DNA from: Filobasidium wieringae
Taxonomy: Eukaryota; Basidiomycota; Tremellomycetes; Filobasidiales; Filobasidiaceae
Assembly: GCA_001600055.1 (NCBI GenBank)
Contig: BCIV01000003.1
Coordinates: 811,162-875,161, forward strand
Direction: 5' to 3'
DNA length: 64,000 bases
Shown: piece by piece, positions 11,992 through 22,708 of the stretch
Layout: the number at the start of each line of letters is the position of its first letter
How positions within the stretch are numbered: position 1 is the stretch's first letter
Program-made: the position numbers and the translations under genes
The notes under the pieces: model-generated
Told to the model about the DNA's origin: nothing
Seen by the model: the letters and a program-made list of their open reading frames with translations, nothing else
The model's database searches: none

Positions 11992-14900
11992 TGTGCCGTT
12001 ACGAGCTCCAAAATCTCCTTGACCGGCTTGCCGATATTGCTCATGTCTTTCGCTATTATGGGCCAGAGTTGGCCGTGCTTGGGTTCCGCAGCTATACATT
12101 GATTGATTACTTCCTCTTGACGTTCCTAAAGTGATGCAGCCTTTCAATACATGAAGCGATCGACGTTGCTGACCAAGCCCTTACCTTTTCTCCGTGCTGT
12201 CTCTCGAACTTCAACCACCAGGCCCAAAGATCGCCGTTGTCTTTATCGGCGGTAACAGCACGTCCGAGCCACAGCCTGGCCTTCTCAATTTTCCTCTCAG
12301 CCCAAAACAGTCGTCCGACCGCACACACGACCACAGGATGCTCGCTGGACTTTCTGATCGCATCGACCGACTTTCCTTTCCGCCCAGAACCGGACTCCAT
12401 CCAGATGGCCATATTCCACAGGAGACCGGAGGCTGGGCAGTCTTGCTGTGCTCGTGCTAGCATAGTCTTGGCTTGTCCGGCACTTCCAGCTCGTTCTTCC
12501 ACCTTGATTGCTTCAGTCCACAAATCCTCGTTCTTTGGGTTCTGCATACGAGCCTTCTCCAACAGGGCACGAGCTTTGATGGTGATTCCCGCCTTCTCTT
12601 CCAGTCTCGACGACAGGATCCATAGGGGTATAGATTTGGGACAAGCTTTGACTCCTTTAGCATAAGCTTCCCGTGCTCCTGGTACATTCTCCTTCTCCTC
12701 ATTGATCTGACCCTTCATCATATATAGCTTATCAAAGTTAGGGAACTTGGTGATGGCTTCATCGAGTGTTGCGATCGCCTCTTCTAACTTCGATAGCTGA
12801 CGCAGGAGATGAGCCGACTTCATCCAGATCTGAAAGCGAAGATCGAATCAGTACGTATATCTGGGTGCAAAGGCGATGAAGACTTGCCCTGTCAGTATCA
12901 GCCTCTTTCCTCGCCTTCTCCAAGACCTGCATGGCAGCCTCCATTTGCCCGGTCTCAGCGGCAAGCTTAGCAGCAGCCAACCAAATGGACTCGCTGTCAG
13001 GATTCTGCTCAAAGGCGCGAGTAAGGATATCTTTCGCTCCTCCAATATCGCCAGAGAGCCATTTTTCTTTGGCTGCCATAAGCCATAGTACCTCCGCTCT
13101 TGGGCAGTACTCCACAGCTTTGGCTAGAAGCTCTTGTAAAGCTTCCCTGTTTTGACAAGAAAAGACCGCTGAGTGGAGCTACTCAAAACGGAATGTTAGC
13201 CTTGACTTACGGTGTGCCGTGTTCCTTCTCGAAATCCGCTGCGGCTCTCCATACTGCCTTCTTGGTCGGGAACACCTGAATAGTGTAGGCATAGATTCCA
13301 CGTGCAGACTCGATGAATCCTCTACTCGTAGCACTCTCCGCGTCATCGAGCCACACTGCTTGTCTGTCCTCTTCCTCGACATCCAGATGCAAAGTCGCCT
13401 TGAGAATCGCTTGTGCCGTAGCAGGACTGTTTTCACTCTCGCATTTCTCTGCCTCCTTCATCCACTGCTCTCTGGTCATGATCACATTGTGCTTAGTCAG
13501 ACTCTTGACGGCTAGAGATATCAATTTGTCCACCGTTTCCTTGCTGCCGTCTTGTTCTCGCAGACGACCTCCCGCTATCCAAATCTCGTGACTGGTAGGG
13601 ATCATTTTATGTGCTCTGTTGAGGACTTTCTGGGCATTTTCAGGAGTTTCCAAACGAGCCAAAGTCAACCAAAGCTCGACGGATTGTGGGATGACTTCGA
13701 CAGCTCGACCGAGCAATATTCTAGCATCTTCGGGATCGTCCTCCAGGTTCACGACTTCTTTCCAGAGCTTGACCGAATTGGGTATATACTCGAGCGCTGA
13801 TAGTGCCTCGCTCGGTCAGATCCACTTTGTCGACTAGAAGAGAGGATAGGCTTACCTTTTCGTAGCACCCTTTTTTTGGCCTTGACGTCTGTTTCTAGCT
13901 CGGCAGCCTTCAGCCAGATCTTGACTGATTGGGGTATATGTTGCACCGCTTTTGCTAATATGACTTTGGCGTTTTCTGGTGTCTGATACATACAGAGAGA
14001 TTTGTGGTAAGAGAACTTGCTTCTATCACACGCCATGCAAGGCGTGCGTTCAGCCTTGCATAAAGCGCACAGGTGACAAAAAAGCTTACGTTCAGTTCAG
14101 CAGCATGAAACCAGACATCCTCATTTTTAGGACACTGTTCGCATCCCTGAGCGATGATTCTCCTTGCAGCAACCATTTTCTTCGCATGCACTGCACAGAC
14201 CGGTCAGTCAGTTTGGTTATATCTCAATCAGGCTGCAGTGCAGACAGATCCACCTACCTTCCAATGACGCAGCTGCGATCCAACCGGGGGCATGCTTTGG
14301 ATTACTTTTAATGACGGAATCAAGTAGCTGTCTTGCTCGTTTGATATCGCTAATGAAGACCATCTGGTATCAGTAAATCTGATCAACTTCAGCTCCGATT
14401 TCACCTACCCTATCTGAGCGTCGCTCTGCAGTACCTGACTGTTCAAGGCGGTCATATATCCCCTTGGATCTATAGTCGAAGACAGCCCACTAGCCGCGGC
14501 GTCTTTCGAAGCCTGGTCCAGTTGAAGTGATAACACCCTGTCCCTTGCCTGACCGATTCCAACAAGATCCGTCTCCGTGCCTTGCATTGCAGGCGTCTCG
14601 AATCCGGCACCTGACATTTGTGAGTCATCCAGCTCGTTGACGGTCTGGTTCTGAGCAACAGCGCCCGCCAGGATGGTATCAGAAACATTGTATGATTTCC
14701 CGTTGCCATTCTCTTGCATTCGCAAATTCGCTTTCCTCTTTCTCCTGGTCAGATCTCCGACCTCTGGTAGATTTTCCCACTCGTTATCGGTCACATCACT
14801 CAGCCCTCTCTTCAGATCCGCAAATTTCGCATCCAACTTTTGGTTCGACGCTCGATCCTTGGCTATTTCTGCAGCTTCGACGGCTTCTCTTCTTGCTCGC

Positions 14901-15399
14901 CGGCGTCCTTCCATGTGAGACTCCACCGACTCCCAGATTGCATCTGCCTCGGCATCGTCCGCTTCGTACACGGTTCCTGCGAATAAATTGCTCTCGTCGT
15001 CAGGGTCTCCGAACTGCTCCTCGTCATCTTCTCCTCGCTTTGCTTTAGCCTCGCTGATCAAGACCGTACATCAGATAGCAATTCTTATGGAGAGCGTCTG
15101 TAGATTGACTCACGCGATCGCCTCTGCACTTGGACCTTCTCTTGCAGGACCGATATCTGATCGAGTCGTGAAACCAGATGCTCTATCATCAGGAAACAAC
15201 AATGAAAATCAGATTTCGTCTTCAATCCTACAAGGGGCGCCGGTCTTACCCTCGCCCTAGACCAGCCACATAGCTCGCAGGAGCGGCCATCTATACAAGA
15301 GGTACGTAAGATGAGGGTAACGTTATCGGAATCGATCGTACTGACCTGTAAGAAGGAGTACTTGTCCTTATCTTGGTTTAGACCTGCTCGCAACGACAT
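11992..15399 (-). CDS. PRP6: Pre-mRNA splicing factor PRP6 (PRPF6/prp1)
   Basis: HAT-repeat scaffold of the U4/U6.U5 tri-snRNP, bridging U5 and U4/U6 in the nucleus. The N-terminal 18 residues from the ATG at 15399 (ending KYSFLQ) splice to [14 protein letters not shown], the diagnostic PRP1 N-terminal motif, followed by [14 protein letters not shown] sequence. The middle exon shows [17 protein letters not shown] and [21 protein letters not shown]. The rest is a long run of HAT/TPR-like units ([79 protein letters not shown]). The last exon, reached through an intron near 12140-12190, ends in [20 protein letters not shown]. Close to 930 residues, as in the family. Translation could also begin at the second ATG (15290). 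Confidence 0.93.
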
Positions 15400-16147
15400 C
15401 TTGAAAGTCTGGAACACGGCAAGAGCGGTAACGGAACGAGAGTAGGGGAGACTTCTGTCTAATAGCTCTACCAGAGTTCAACCAGCGATAGCGTATTGAA
15501 TAGCAACGAGAGTGCTAGTCGGAATTGGTCTTGAGTGGTATCTCGAGCTGGAGAGAAAACGACTTAGGTCACGGAATCCGTAACAGAATGCTCATCAGCT
15601 CAACTACTATATCTAGCCCGGACCATCGAACGGACATAAAGCTGTCAGCTATGTCCGCATGATGTCACGCCCGGGCCTAGGTACCTATCGTTGAGTCGAC
15701 CTACATCCTTCTCGCAGGGAATTGGGTGGATCATTTCTGTTAGAACATTGTCGAAGTGATTTACGCTTCATAAGTGCTACCGGTTGATTATAGTTGCAGT
15801 GAACGATAGCAGAGTGTCGCTATTGTCGTCATTATTCAATCGGGCTGTCACGGTGCGCGTCGCCTGCTGGTCCATGCCCTCGGCTCAACCTGTAAGTCTA
15901 TAATCCTTATTTGGCACCATTCTCTGTATGCGACACATCTGATCAGCTCATTCCGACATTCACCCTAGTAGAAACTCATAGCATAATCAACAGCTAGGGT
16001 AACCTCTCAGAAGCATCTGTATAGCTTGATTGAAGGGCCAGCTAGCCGAACCGGTCACAAGCCCTCCATCTCCATACCTGCGAGTAGAGGTCGAAGTGTT
16101 GGAACGTAACCTGCACCAAGGTGGTCCTTCTACGGCCATAATCGTAT
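15400..16147. other. Divergent intergenic region between PRP6 and the SAP-like/kinase gene
   Basis: About 750 bp. Its right half contains a short ATG frame at about 15874 that ends exactly at a strong GTAAGT donor, and an open frame over 16030-16218 that overlaps the kinase gene start out of frame. These could be part of a spliced leader with upstream ORFs. No protein gene could be supported. Confidence 0.35.
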
Positions 16148-19100
16148 ATGCCTGCTCGACTTCGCAGAACCCGATCATCTGCCTTTCGAGCAAACGCTAC
16201 ATTTGCTTCCCCTTCTAAAGGCTCGACAGCCCGTCCACACAAGAAGCTCAAGCTAGATCGTGGATCTCGATCTGTCAGTCTCGTCGAGGAAGAGGGGGAT
16301 GATGAATTTCAGAGTGAGGATGAAGAGGGAGGGACCGTTGGCAGCGATGACTCGGACGATCAGGGAAATCTAGATCCTGCTCCTTCAGTGTCCGCTACCA
16401 ATCGTAGTCATAGAGTGTCCAGAAAGGGCAGAGGGATAACTCGAAACCAATCTAGAACAGCTAGATCGAACAGGCAGGCTAAAAGAGGGAGCTTGAATCT
16501 CGCAAGTAACAGCCCTAGAAAGAGAAAGAGAGATGACCCTGAATACAGCGACGATGATGAGGAAATGGAGGAAGGGACTGTGGATGATGCTGACGACTAC
16601 ACTGATGAAGATATCGACGACGCAGACGAAATGACTGGCAACAAGAGCGTTGAATACATATCTGGGGCACCTGTTGAGATAGGAGACGATGCAATAAACG
16701 AGACAGATAACGACTCGGGCGAACCAGAATATATTGGTGAAAGTAAGTGCACGAGCATTATTTTGTTTACTTTGTGTCGGTTCGGCATTCCGCGACTTAC
16801 GACGATCATTGAATGGTAGATGATCACTATTTGCTTCGAGAAGCTCCACTTCGGACCTTGCAACGCTTGAAGAAAGCTGAGCTGAAGAGGCTCTGGTCTG
16901 TCGCTGGGTTATGGCCCGGCGGAGAAGATTCGGATGATGCAGTAGATATAGAAGCCGAGGAAGGCCTGACGAAGGACACTCTGGTGGAGGGAATCATTTC
17001 CGCTGTGAGTCGTACTTTACGTCACGAACCGTCTGACACAGCGACCTGACGACTCTATATGCAGCGACCCCCTTCTTCTGCTTCTACTGCATCGTCGGCG
17101 ACCCGGAAAATTGCAAAGCTGCCGCTGGCACGCCAATCATCAATAACGAGCCATGACTTGAAGTCCCCTGCGACAGATTCTTCTTTCTCGGACGAAGATA
17201 TATCAGAATCCCATCCGATCCATGCACCTAACAGGAGTAGAACTGCTGCCAAGAAAGTCGTCAAGACTAGAGACGACAAGGAGATTAGCTTGAGTCAAGA
17301 TAAACGAGCGCATTTCGAGGGTCACTTGCAAAGCCCCGTACAAAAATATCGCCGACGCCGGGGATCCCATGGGTCTTCCGTAGCCTCATCAGTAAGCGCT
17401 GGTTCACCGCGAAAGAACCCCAAGACTTCCTCCAGAAAGGGACGGAAGTCTGGGGCAGATCCTGATGGCAGCGAATTGGCCTCTGATGAGCACGAGGACG
17501 ACAGTAACGAAAGACAGACGGCGATTCGGAGGAGGCATGGCAACCACAGAGGTAGTAACAGTATGATGCTCGATGCAGGGCTGTCAGCCAGCGAGATAGC
17601 CATCGCGAGGCAGACGCCTGCTAGGCGTGCTGCGCGGAAGGCGACGCAGGCTATGCACACTCAACTGGATACAGACGACGAAGATCAGATCGATCTAACG
17701 GATGCTGATGACGATGATGATGGGGATGATCCTACCCCTCGGCCTATCAATGGGAAGATCGCTGCTAGAAATAGGGGTGCTGTGGCCCAGAGCTCAGATT
17801 CTTCACCGACAGGCCGGAGAATGCGTCGGGTCTCGAATGCCACCCTCTTGGCTTCTCCAGATACGGATTCTAGCAACCGGAGCAGCATCATCAGTATCGG
17901 TTCATCCGACGAGGAGATGACTTCTTCACAGCAGTCTGTTCGCCGGCAATCTCGTGGCAAGAAAGGGCCGCGGAGACGTGATAGTGGTGGATACAACCTG
18001 AGACGGAACGACAGCAGCGGCTTTGATCTAGACGCGCGATTAGAAGGTATCGACTTAACAGACGAGGATAGCGGGATGCATGATGGACCAGCGGAGACAC
18101 CGGAAGAAGCGACCGATGTGGAGATGACTGATCAAGCCTCGGAAGGCAGCACCTCAGTACCTGCAGAGGAAGAGGAAGACAACAGCGACGATGTGTCGGG
18201 TGCGTCATCGAGCGGTACACAGCGACATGATACTAATTGTTGTACATTGATAGACGAGATGCTGACTCACGCGACGCAAGGCACACTTCGCAAGCTTAGA
18301 AAGGCGGTTCTTGTCAGGATGTGCGAAGCTAGGGAGTTAGATACGGAGGGTACCAAAGAGCAATTGTCTCAATGGTTGATCGAATGGGTCAGTCGATAGT
18401 GGCTCAATCGAGTCTCGGATAAGAGCTCATGGCATGAGACTGTAGCGCGACTCGAAGCCTGAGTCTGGATCATCCGTCTCGACCGCTCGGCCAGAATCCA
18501 AGTCAGGCTCGTCGAACGATGAGGACGTAAAGGTCTCTAAAATGGAAAAGAAGATATCTGTGCCGAAATTATTGCAGAATCACAGCGAAGTAGCCGATCC
18601 AAATACTCCTGCTCATTCTCATGGCGATACCAAGGACGACCTAGAAGCGGATGGAGCATTGGATCTTGAGGAACTTGGATTGATCGATCGAGAGATTCCC
18701 GTGGATCAGATCCAAAAAGGGGAGAAGATCGGAAGTGGTGGCTTCAAGGAGTAAGCTGGATGCCGGTAGGGTAAATTTGGTTTACTGACTGCAATCTCGA
18801 TACAAAGCGTTTATATCGGGAAGCTACGAGGCAGGGTCAAGGTAGCAGTATATGAATTCCGCGATGAGCTCAGTGAAAGTGAGTTTCGTTGCCGAAACCC
18901 TACAAATCGTTTCTAAGTTGTATCAACCTTTTACAGTGGATATACGCGAGCTCAAGCTTCTAGCGGAGTTCAGCCATCCCAACATCGTCAGACTCGTAAG
19001 GCATTCCATCTACTCAAATCGCTTCGTGTCTAATAGATCCTACAGTTGGGCATAGCTATACCAGAACGCTCGTTGCACGTTCCCTGCATGGTCGTGACAG

Positions 19101-20000
19101 AGTTATGCGATAAAGGCGATCTCTTTGACTATATTGTAAGACGGGGTTGGCTAGGGCTATCGAGACTGCGTATGCTGAATGTAGTTTCCAGCGAAACGTA
19201 CCTATGCCTACTGTGAACAAGGTCGTAAGTTGGCTTGGGTTACAACATCGGGAGTTCTCTGCTAATTCTGCCGTCGCATCAGCTGAAGATGATGCTCGAT
19301 ATCGCCCACGGAATCAGGTATCTGCATGATCGGCAGCCACGAGTGATCCACCGAGACGTGAGTCAACGTCGAAGGCTTCGTCTATGCCTGTCTAGGCTTA
19401 TGGATCCTAACATTCTGGTCTTGTAGTGTAAATCCTCTAACATCTTGATCAACAATCGGGGCGTTTGCAAGGTTGGTGACTTTGGTCTCGCTCGAGTCAA
19501 AAACACAACACGAAGTGTGATCCGATCGCTCGTCGGTACTGTCAATTGGCAAGCCCCTGAGCTGTGGAGCCCAAAACCAAGATACGATTACAAGGTCGAT
19601 GTGTTTAGTTGTGCGATGGTTTTTTGGGAGATGATGGCCGGGTGGACAAGTAAAAAGGTACGGTCTGAGATTGGCGCCACTGATCATGGAACTAATAATG
19701 GAGCGTGACTCTGAGAAGATTGAATATCCATGGGAAGGACAGAACGAACACTGGATATACCTGAATGTCGGACAACACAAAGTCAGGTGAGCAGACCTTT
19801 CAGCAGAGTCCCAAAGAGCATTCGTCCTCAATGATTTGCGTTGTAGACCGGAAACGAAACGCTTGGAAGACCCCTGGGGAACAGACCTAGTCAGCCTCAT
19901 CGAACGTATGTGGCATCACGATCCGATAGAACGTCCCACAATGAACGACGTGGTCGATGACCTTGTCGCCATCATCGAAATGAAGAAGAAGCATCGCTGA
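16148..20000 (+). CDS. Large nuclear-type protein with two SAP-like motifs and a C-terminal TKL-like protein kinase
   Basis: About 1,070 residues from ten or more exons. The N-terminal 200 residues are basic/acidic and disordered (RKRKRDDPEYSDDDEE). A first SAP-like segment follows (LRTLQRLKKAELKRLW ... LTKDTLVEGI), then about 380 disordered Ser/Asp-rich residues and a second, clearer one (LRKLRKAVLVRMCEARELDT / GTKEQLSQWLIEW). A 58-nt intron (18388-18445) joins this in frame to a linker and a kinase domain: IGSGGFKDVYIG, RELKLLAEFSHPNIVRL, VIHRDCKSSNILI, VGDFGLAR, GTVNWQAPELW, YKVDVFSCAMVFWEM and a C-lobe ending IERPTMNDVV. The beta-3 lysine is replaced by Tyr (VAVYEF) and the glycine loop holds a Lys. 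SAP motifs bind DNA in known proteins; a chromatin-associated kinase is my inference. Two adjacent genes remain possible, since the upstream frame stops at 18399 and an ATG occurs at 18542. Confidence 0.75.
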
Positions 20001-20330
20001 GACTGTCACGACACATTCAAACTGCATCCATCACAGCAACACATTAGCATATGCGACTATCAGTAACGCGCCGAACCTGTCACGTCATGAAATAAAGTAC
20101 AATACACACTGTAGCTCGTATCGATATGCATACAGAAAGATGATTGCGACAAAGGCTCCATGCGCGAATGGTGGAGCTAGGATTGACTGAACCCTTGGCG
20201 GGATCGCACCAGTACATCAGTCCACTATCCGCTGTGACAGCGATATCCTGCTTAGTGAGATGGATCGGACGTATGTCGGCAATCGATCGCTCGGTTGGCT
20301 GCTGGTTTTACGTCTGAGAACATCAAGGGT
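20001..20330. other. Spacer downstream of the kinase gene
   Basis: Non-coding by inspection; includes the kinase 3' untranslated region with an AATAAA-type signal near 20090. Nothing else recognised. Confidence 0.4.
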
Positions 20331-20552
20331 GAGGCTACTATAACGGTATAGATGATTACATCCAGATGTAGCCTTATTTCAGCCGGTCGTTCTGTCATAT
20401 TGCAATGCGTAATCAGGGGTATCAGTTTCTATAATTGTCGACAAATTTAGGTTATATATATCTGCACTCTCTGCAGTCATCAAGCCTTCTGCGTAGCACA
20501 GTGGTAGTTGCGATGAGCTGTTAATTAACCAATTTTCTGGCACTCATAGGTA
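20331..20552 (+). repeat. Imperfect tandem repeat, copy A (with truncated tRNA)
   Basis: Begins GAGGCTACTATA and contains GATGATTACATCCAG, as copy B does at 20563. Similarity continues patchily through GTCAT and the AATCAG block, and becomes near perfect over AAGCCTTCTGCGTAGCACAG and the next 10 bases. The offset between copies is 232 bp at the left end and 241 bp at the tRNA. The left end can form a stem (GGCTAC / GTAGCC). Confidence 0.65.
20487..20547 (+). pseudogene. Truncated tRNA-Asn-like copy lacking the T arm
   Basis: Identical to the intact tRNA at 20728 over the acceptor 5' strand (TTCTGCG), D arm and the start of the anticodon loop (CTGTTA). The anticodon stem differs (ATGAG) but is matched by CTCAT 25 nt later, so it still pairs. 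Downstream there is no TTCGAAA loop and no acceptor 3' strand; the second repeat copy starts almost at once. Confidence 0.6.
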
Positions 20553-20562
20553 TCATGAACAT

Positions 20563-20760
20563 GAGGCTACTATAGTAGTATGGATGATTACATCCAGGTA
20601 TTCCAGGTGTAGCGTTGTTCCGGTCAGTCATTTTGTCATGTTTCGCTGGGGAATCAGCAAGATCGATCGCCAGTGTTGCACATTTTTGATGATAGAATGT
20701 TCAGTTTGACGGTTTGCCCAACAAGCCTTCTGCGTAGCACAGTGGTAGTTGCACCGAGCT
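20563..20760 (+). repeat. Imperfect tandem repeat, copy B (leads into the intact tRNA)
   Basis: Second copy of the roughly 235-bp unit. It has GAGGCTACTATA, then GGATGATTACATCC (a perfect small hairpin in this copy), a 9-10 bp insertion relative to copy A, and ends inside the tRNA gene. Divergence in the middle suggests an old duplication. Confidence 0.65.
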
Positions 20761-20814
20761 GTTATTAGACAAGATGCAACTCGGGGGTCCGAGGTTCGAA
20801 ACCTCGCGTGGAAG
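20728..20814 (+). tRNA. tRNA-Asn (GTT) with a 14-nt intron
   Basis: Folds as a 73-nt mature tRNA. The acceptor stem TTCTGCG/CGTGGAA includes two G-T wobbles. The D arm is GCA..TGC with AGTGGTAG in the loop. The anticodon stem CCGAG/CTCGG has a mature loop CTGTTAA (anticodon GTT) once 14 nt are removed at position 37/38. The variable loop is 5 nt, the T arm CGAGG-TTCGAAA-CCTCG, and the discriminator G. A T-rich tract (TTCTTTTT) after the 3' end fits Pol III termination. The two wobbles leave some doubt about function. Confidence 0.75.
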
Positions 20815-21112
20815 ATTCTTTTTGCCCGGCTTTTTTGGATTCGAAATAAGGCGGTCGCCGTAAGTAGCGTTTATAACACTCGAGCGATGATCGTACTGAA
20901 GTCAAGATGAGGCGATCTCGTGTGATGTGTATGAGGGACAAGCTTGGTAGGTGTTCCGTTGCGCAGTGACATTGCGCGGCTGGTTGGCGGGCATTAGATT
21001 CCACTCGTACAGAACAACGAAACGACATATACAGTTAGATACTTGAATGGAAAATACGTTGCTGGATGGCGACATTTATTCCGCATATCACGCCTCTTGA
21101 CGATCGCGCTAT

Positions 21113-21771
21113 TCAGCAAACGCCAGCTACAGCCAGGCCCAGGTCATCAATGTCGCCACTGAAGACCCGTCGAACCGATTGCGGCAACTTACTCAAGGCG
21201 GATCCCAACAACAAAGTGACCAAGTTTACAGAGGAAGCGAGCAGTACACAGACTGGCGCACCGATCTGCGCAAGTACGCCCTTCATAACGGTACCAGCGG
21301 TCAATAGGAGGTTGGCCAAGCCTGAGTTGATACCGCTTGCCGCGGCAATGGGTAGAGCCAGCGATATAGGCTGTGAGCGCGTCCTTATTCGAGGAACTAA
21401 ACTTACGACTTGAGTATTTCCGGAACCGAGACACGATTCGATAGCTCCTTGGACTTGAGCGAGGACAGCCGCAAGTTCATTAGCTACCGATGACACGGTC
21501 GAGCTGAACCCATGGTCCAGTAAGTATCCAATCCTCCCCACGATAACAAACGCAAATTACTCACCCCGTAGTGCAGGCTTGAGAAGGGCGAGCTTGTTCG
21601 TAGCGCTCTGAGCAGCGGAGAGGATCCACCTGTGAATTTGTTCCAACCCAGGAGGCCATCGAGAAGTCCCCTCTCCGTGAGCATGTCCCCAGCTACAGGA
21701 GATGAAGCGGCTTGGGCTCCGATGGTAATGATGAAAGAATGGCAAAGAGCGTAGAGAATTATTGTCGGTAT
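21113..21771 (-). CDS. Possible hydrophobic, perhaps secreted or membrane protein (model uncertain)
   Basis: Not recognised. The 3' frame (stop at 21113-21115) reads STVSSVANELAAVLAQVQG, then Ala/Gly/Leu-rich segments such as ISLALPIAAASGINSGLAN and GAPVCVLLASSVNLVTLLLG, and a polar end. A 36-nt stretch flanked by GTAAGT and CAG near 21385-21420 could be retained in frame. Upstream, one frame near 21760-21690 looks like a signal peptide (IILYALCHSFIITIGAQA), but I could not join it in frame to the 3' part with normal introns. An ATG near 21660 gives a different, joinable frame. A damaged gene is also possible. Confidence 0.35.
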
Positions 21772-22708
21772 ATTGAGAGATAAGGAAGGCTGGTGAGAGT
21801 TACAAACGGTGACAGCTAACCAAATGGTCCTATCAAAGCAGACACATGATCAAACCTTATATATTTCTCGTAAGAGGATCTCCATTGCGCGTGCACGAGG
21901 TGGTATAACCATATGATTGATCTTCTGCGAGGTCTCATACTTACAGCCTTGATTGATCAATCGGGAAATGAGTAGCCGCGACGTCTGGGACCTGCAACAA
22001 AGCTGTTTCGTCTGCATATGTGCAGAAGCTGAAGTCCACATGACATTGAGGAGTCTCGGTCGACAACCTTCGACTTCGAGTGGAAGTGTTGTCACATGTC
22101 TCAAGTACGTTCGACTCGCGCGAGTTTATCCTGAGCCGGTCTGTAATCCTTGAAACTTTGATTTTCCAGCGGGTGTTTCTCATATGAACGTAGTCTTATG
22201 AGACCGTTGACCAAACGACGCAAAAGTCATCGTTCAGAGCATCAAGCCAGGCCAGCTCTTACTTTGGCACTTGCTCGCTGATATGGATCAGTTGCTGTTT
22301 AGTCAATAACGATGAGACCCTCGACTCCTAGGTCATCACCATGTTGTGAACTTACGTAGGCTTGACCATATGCCAATTAGTCTCATGTACGAGAATGGAA
22401 GCAGTACACTGTCAGGCAACGGTACATCGACGTATACAGGCGAAGGTGACGAGCGCTTAGTGTGCAACACCTCCCTCCTAACTTTATATTTGCATTCATT
22501 CGATTCGATGGTATCACATCACAAATACATTCCAATGTCCAAGTATACGAGTCGATCGGAACAAACGATGCGTAAAAAGGGGAGAGAGAACGAGAAAAGT
22601 AGACTTGGCAAAACAATCAGACGTAATCAAACAAAAGGAAAGCCTATCCTGACCATCCTTTCGCGCAGCTCTTCCTTCTACTCTAGTAGACGAGAACATG
22701 GAACTCTC
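21772..22708. other. Intergenic region between the hydrophobic locus and KES1
   Basis: About 940 bp. Possible minus-strand splice sites exist (a GTAAGT donor near 21940) and could be 5' exons of the locus at 21113-21771, but no in-frame model was found. The right part is the KES1 3' flank. No RNA gene recognised. Confidence 0.35.

Noticed and set aside
16385..16849. 154-codon minus-strand frame antisense to the SAP-kinase gene
   Set aside because: Hydrophobic appearance comes from the complement of Asp/Glu codons in the acidic sense protein.
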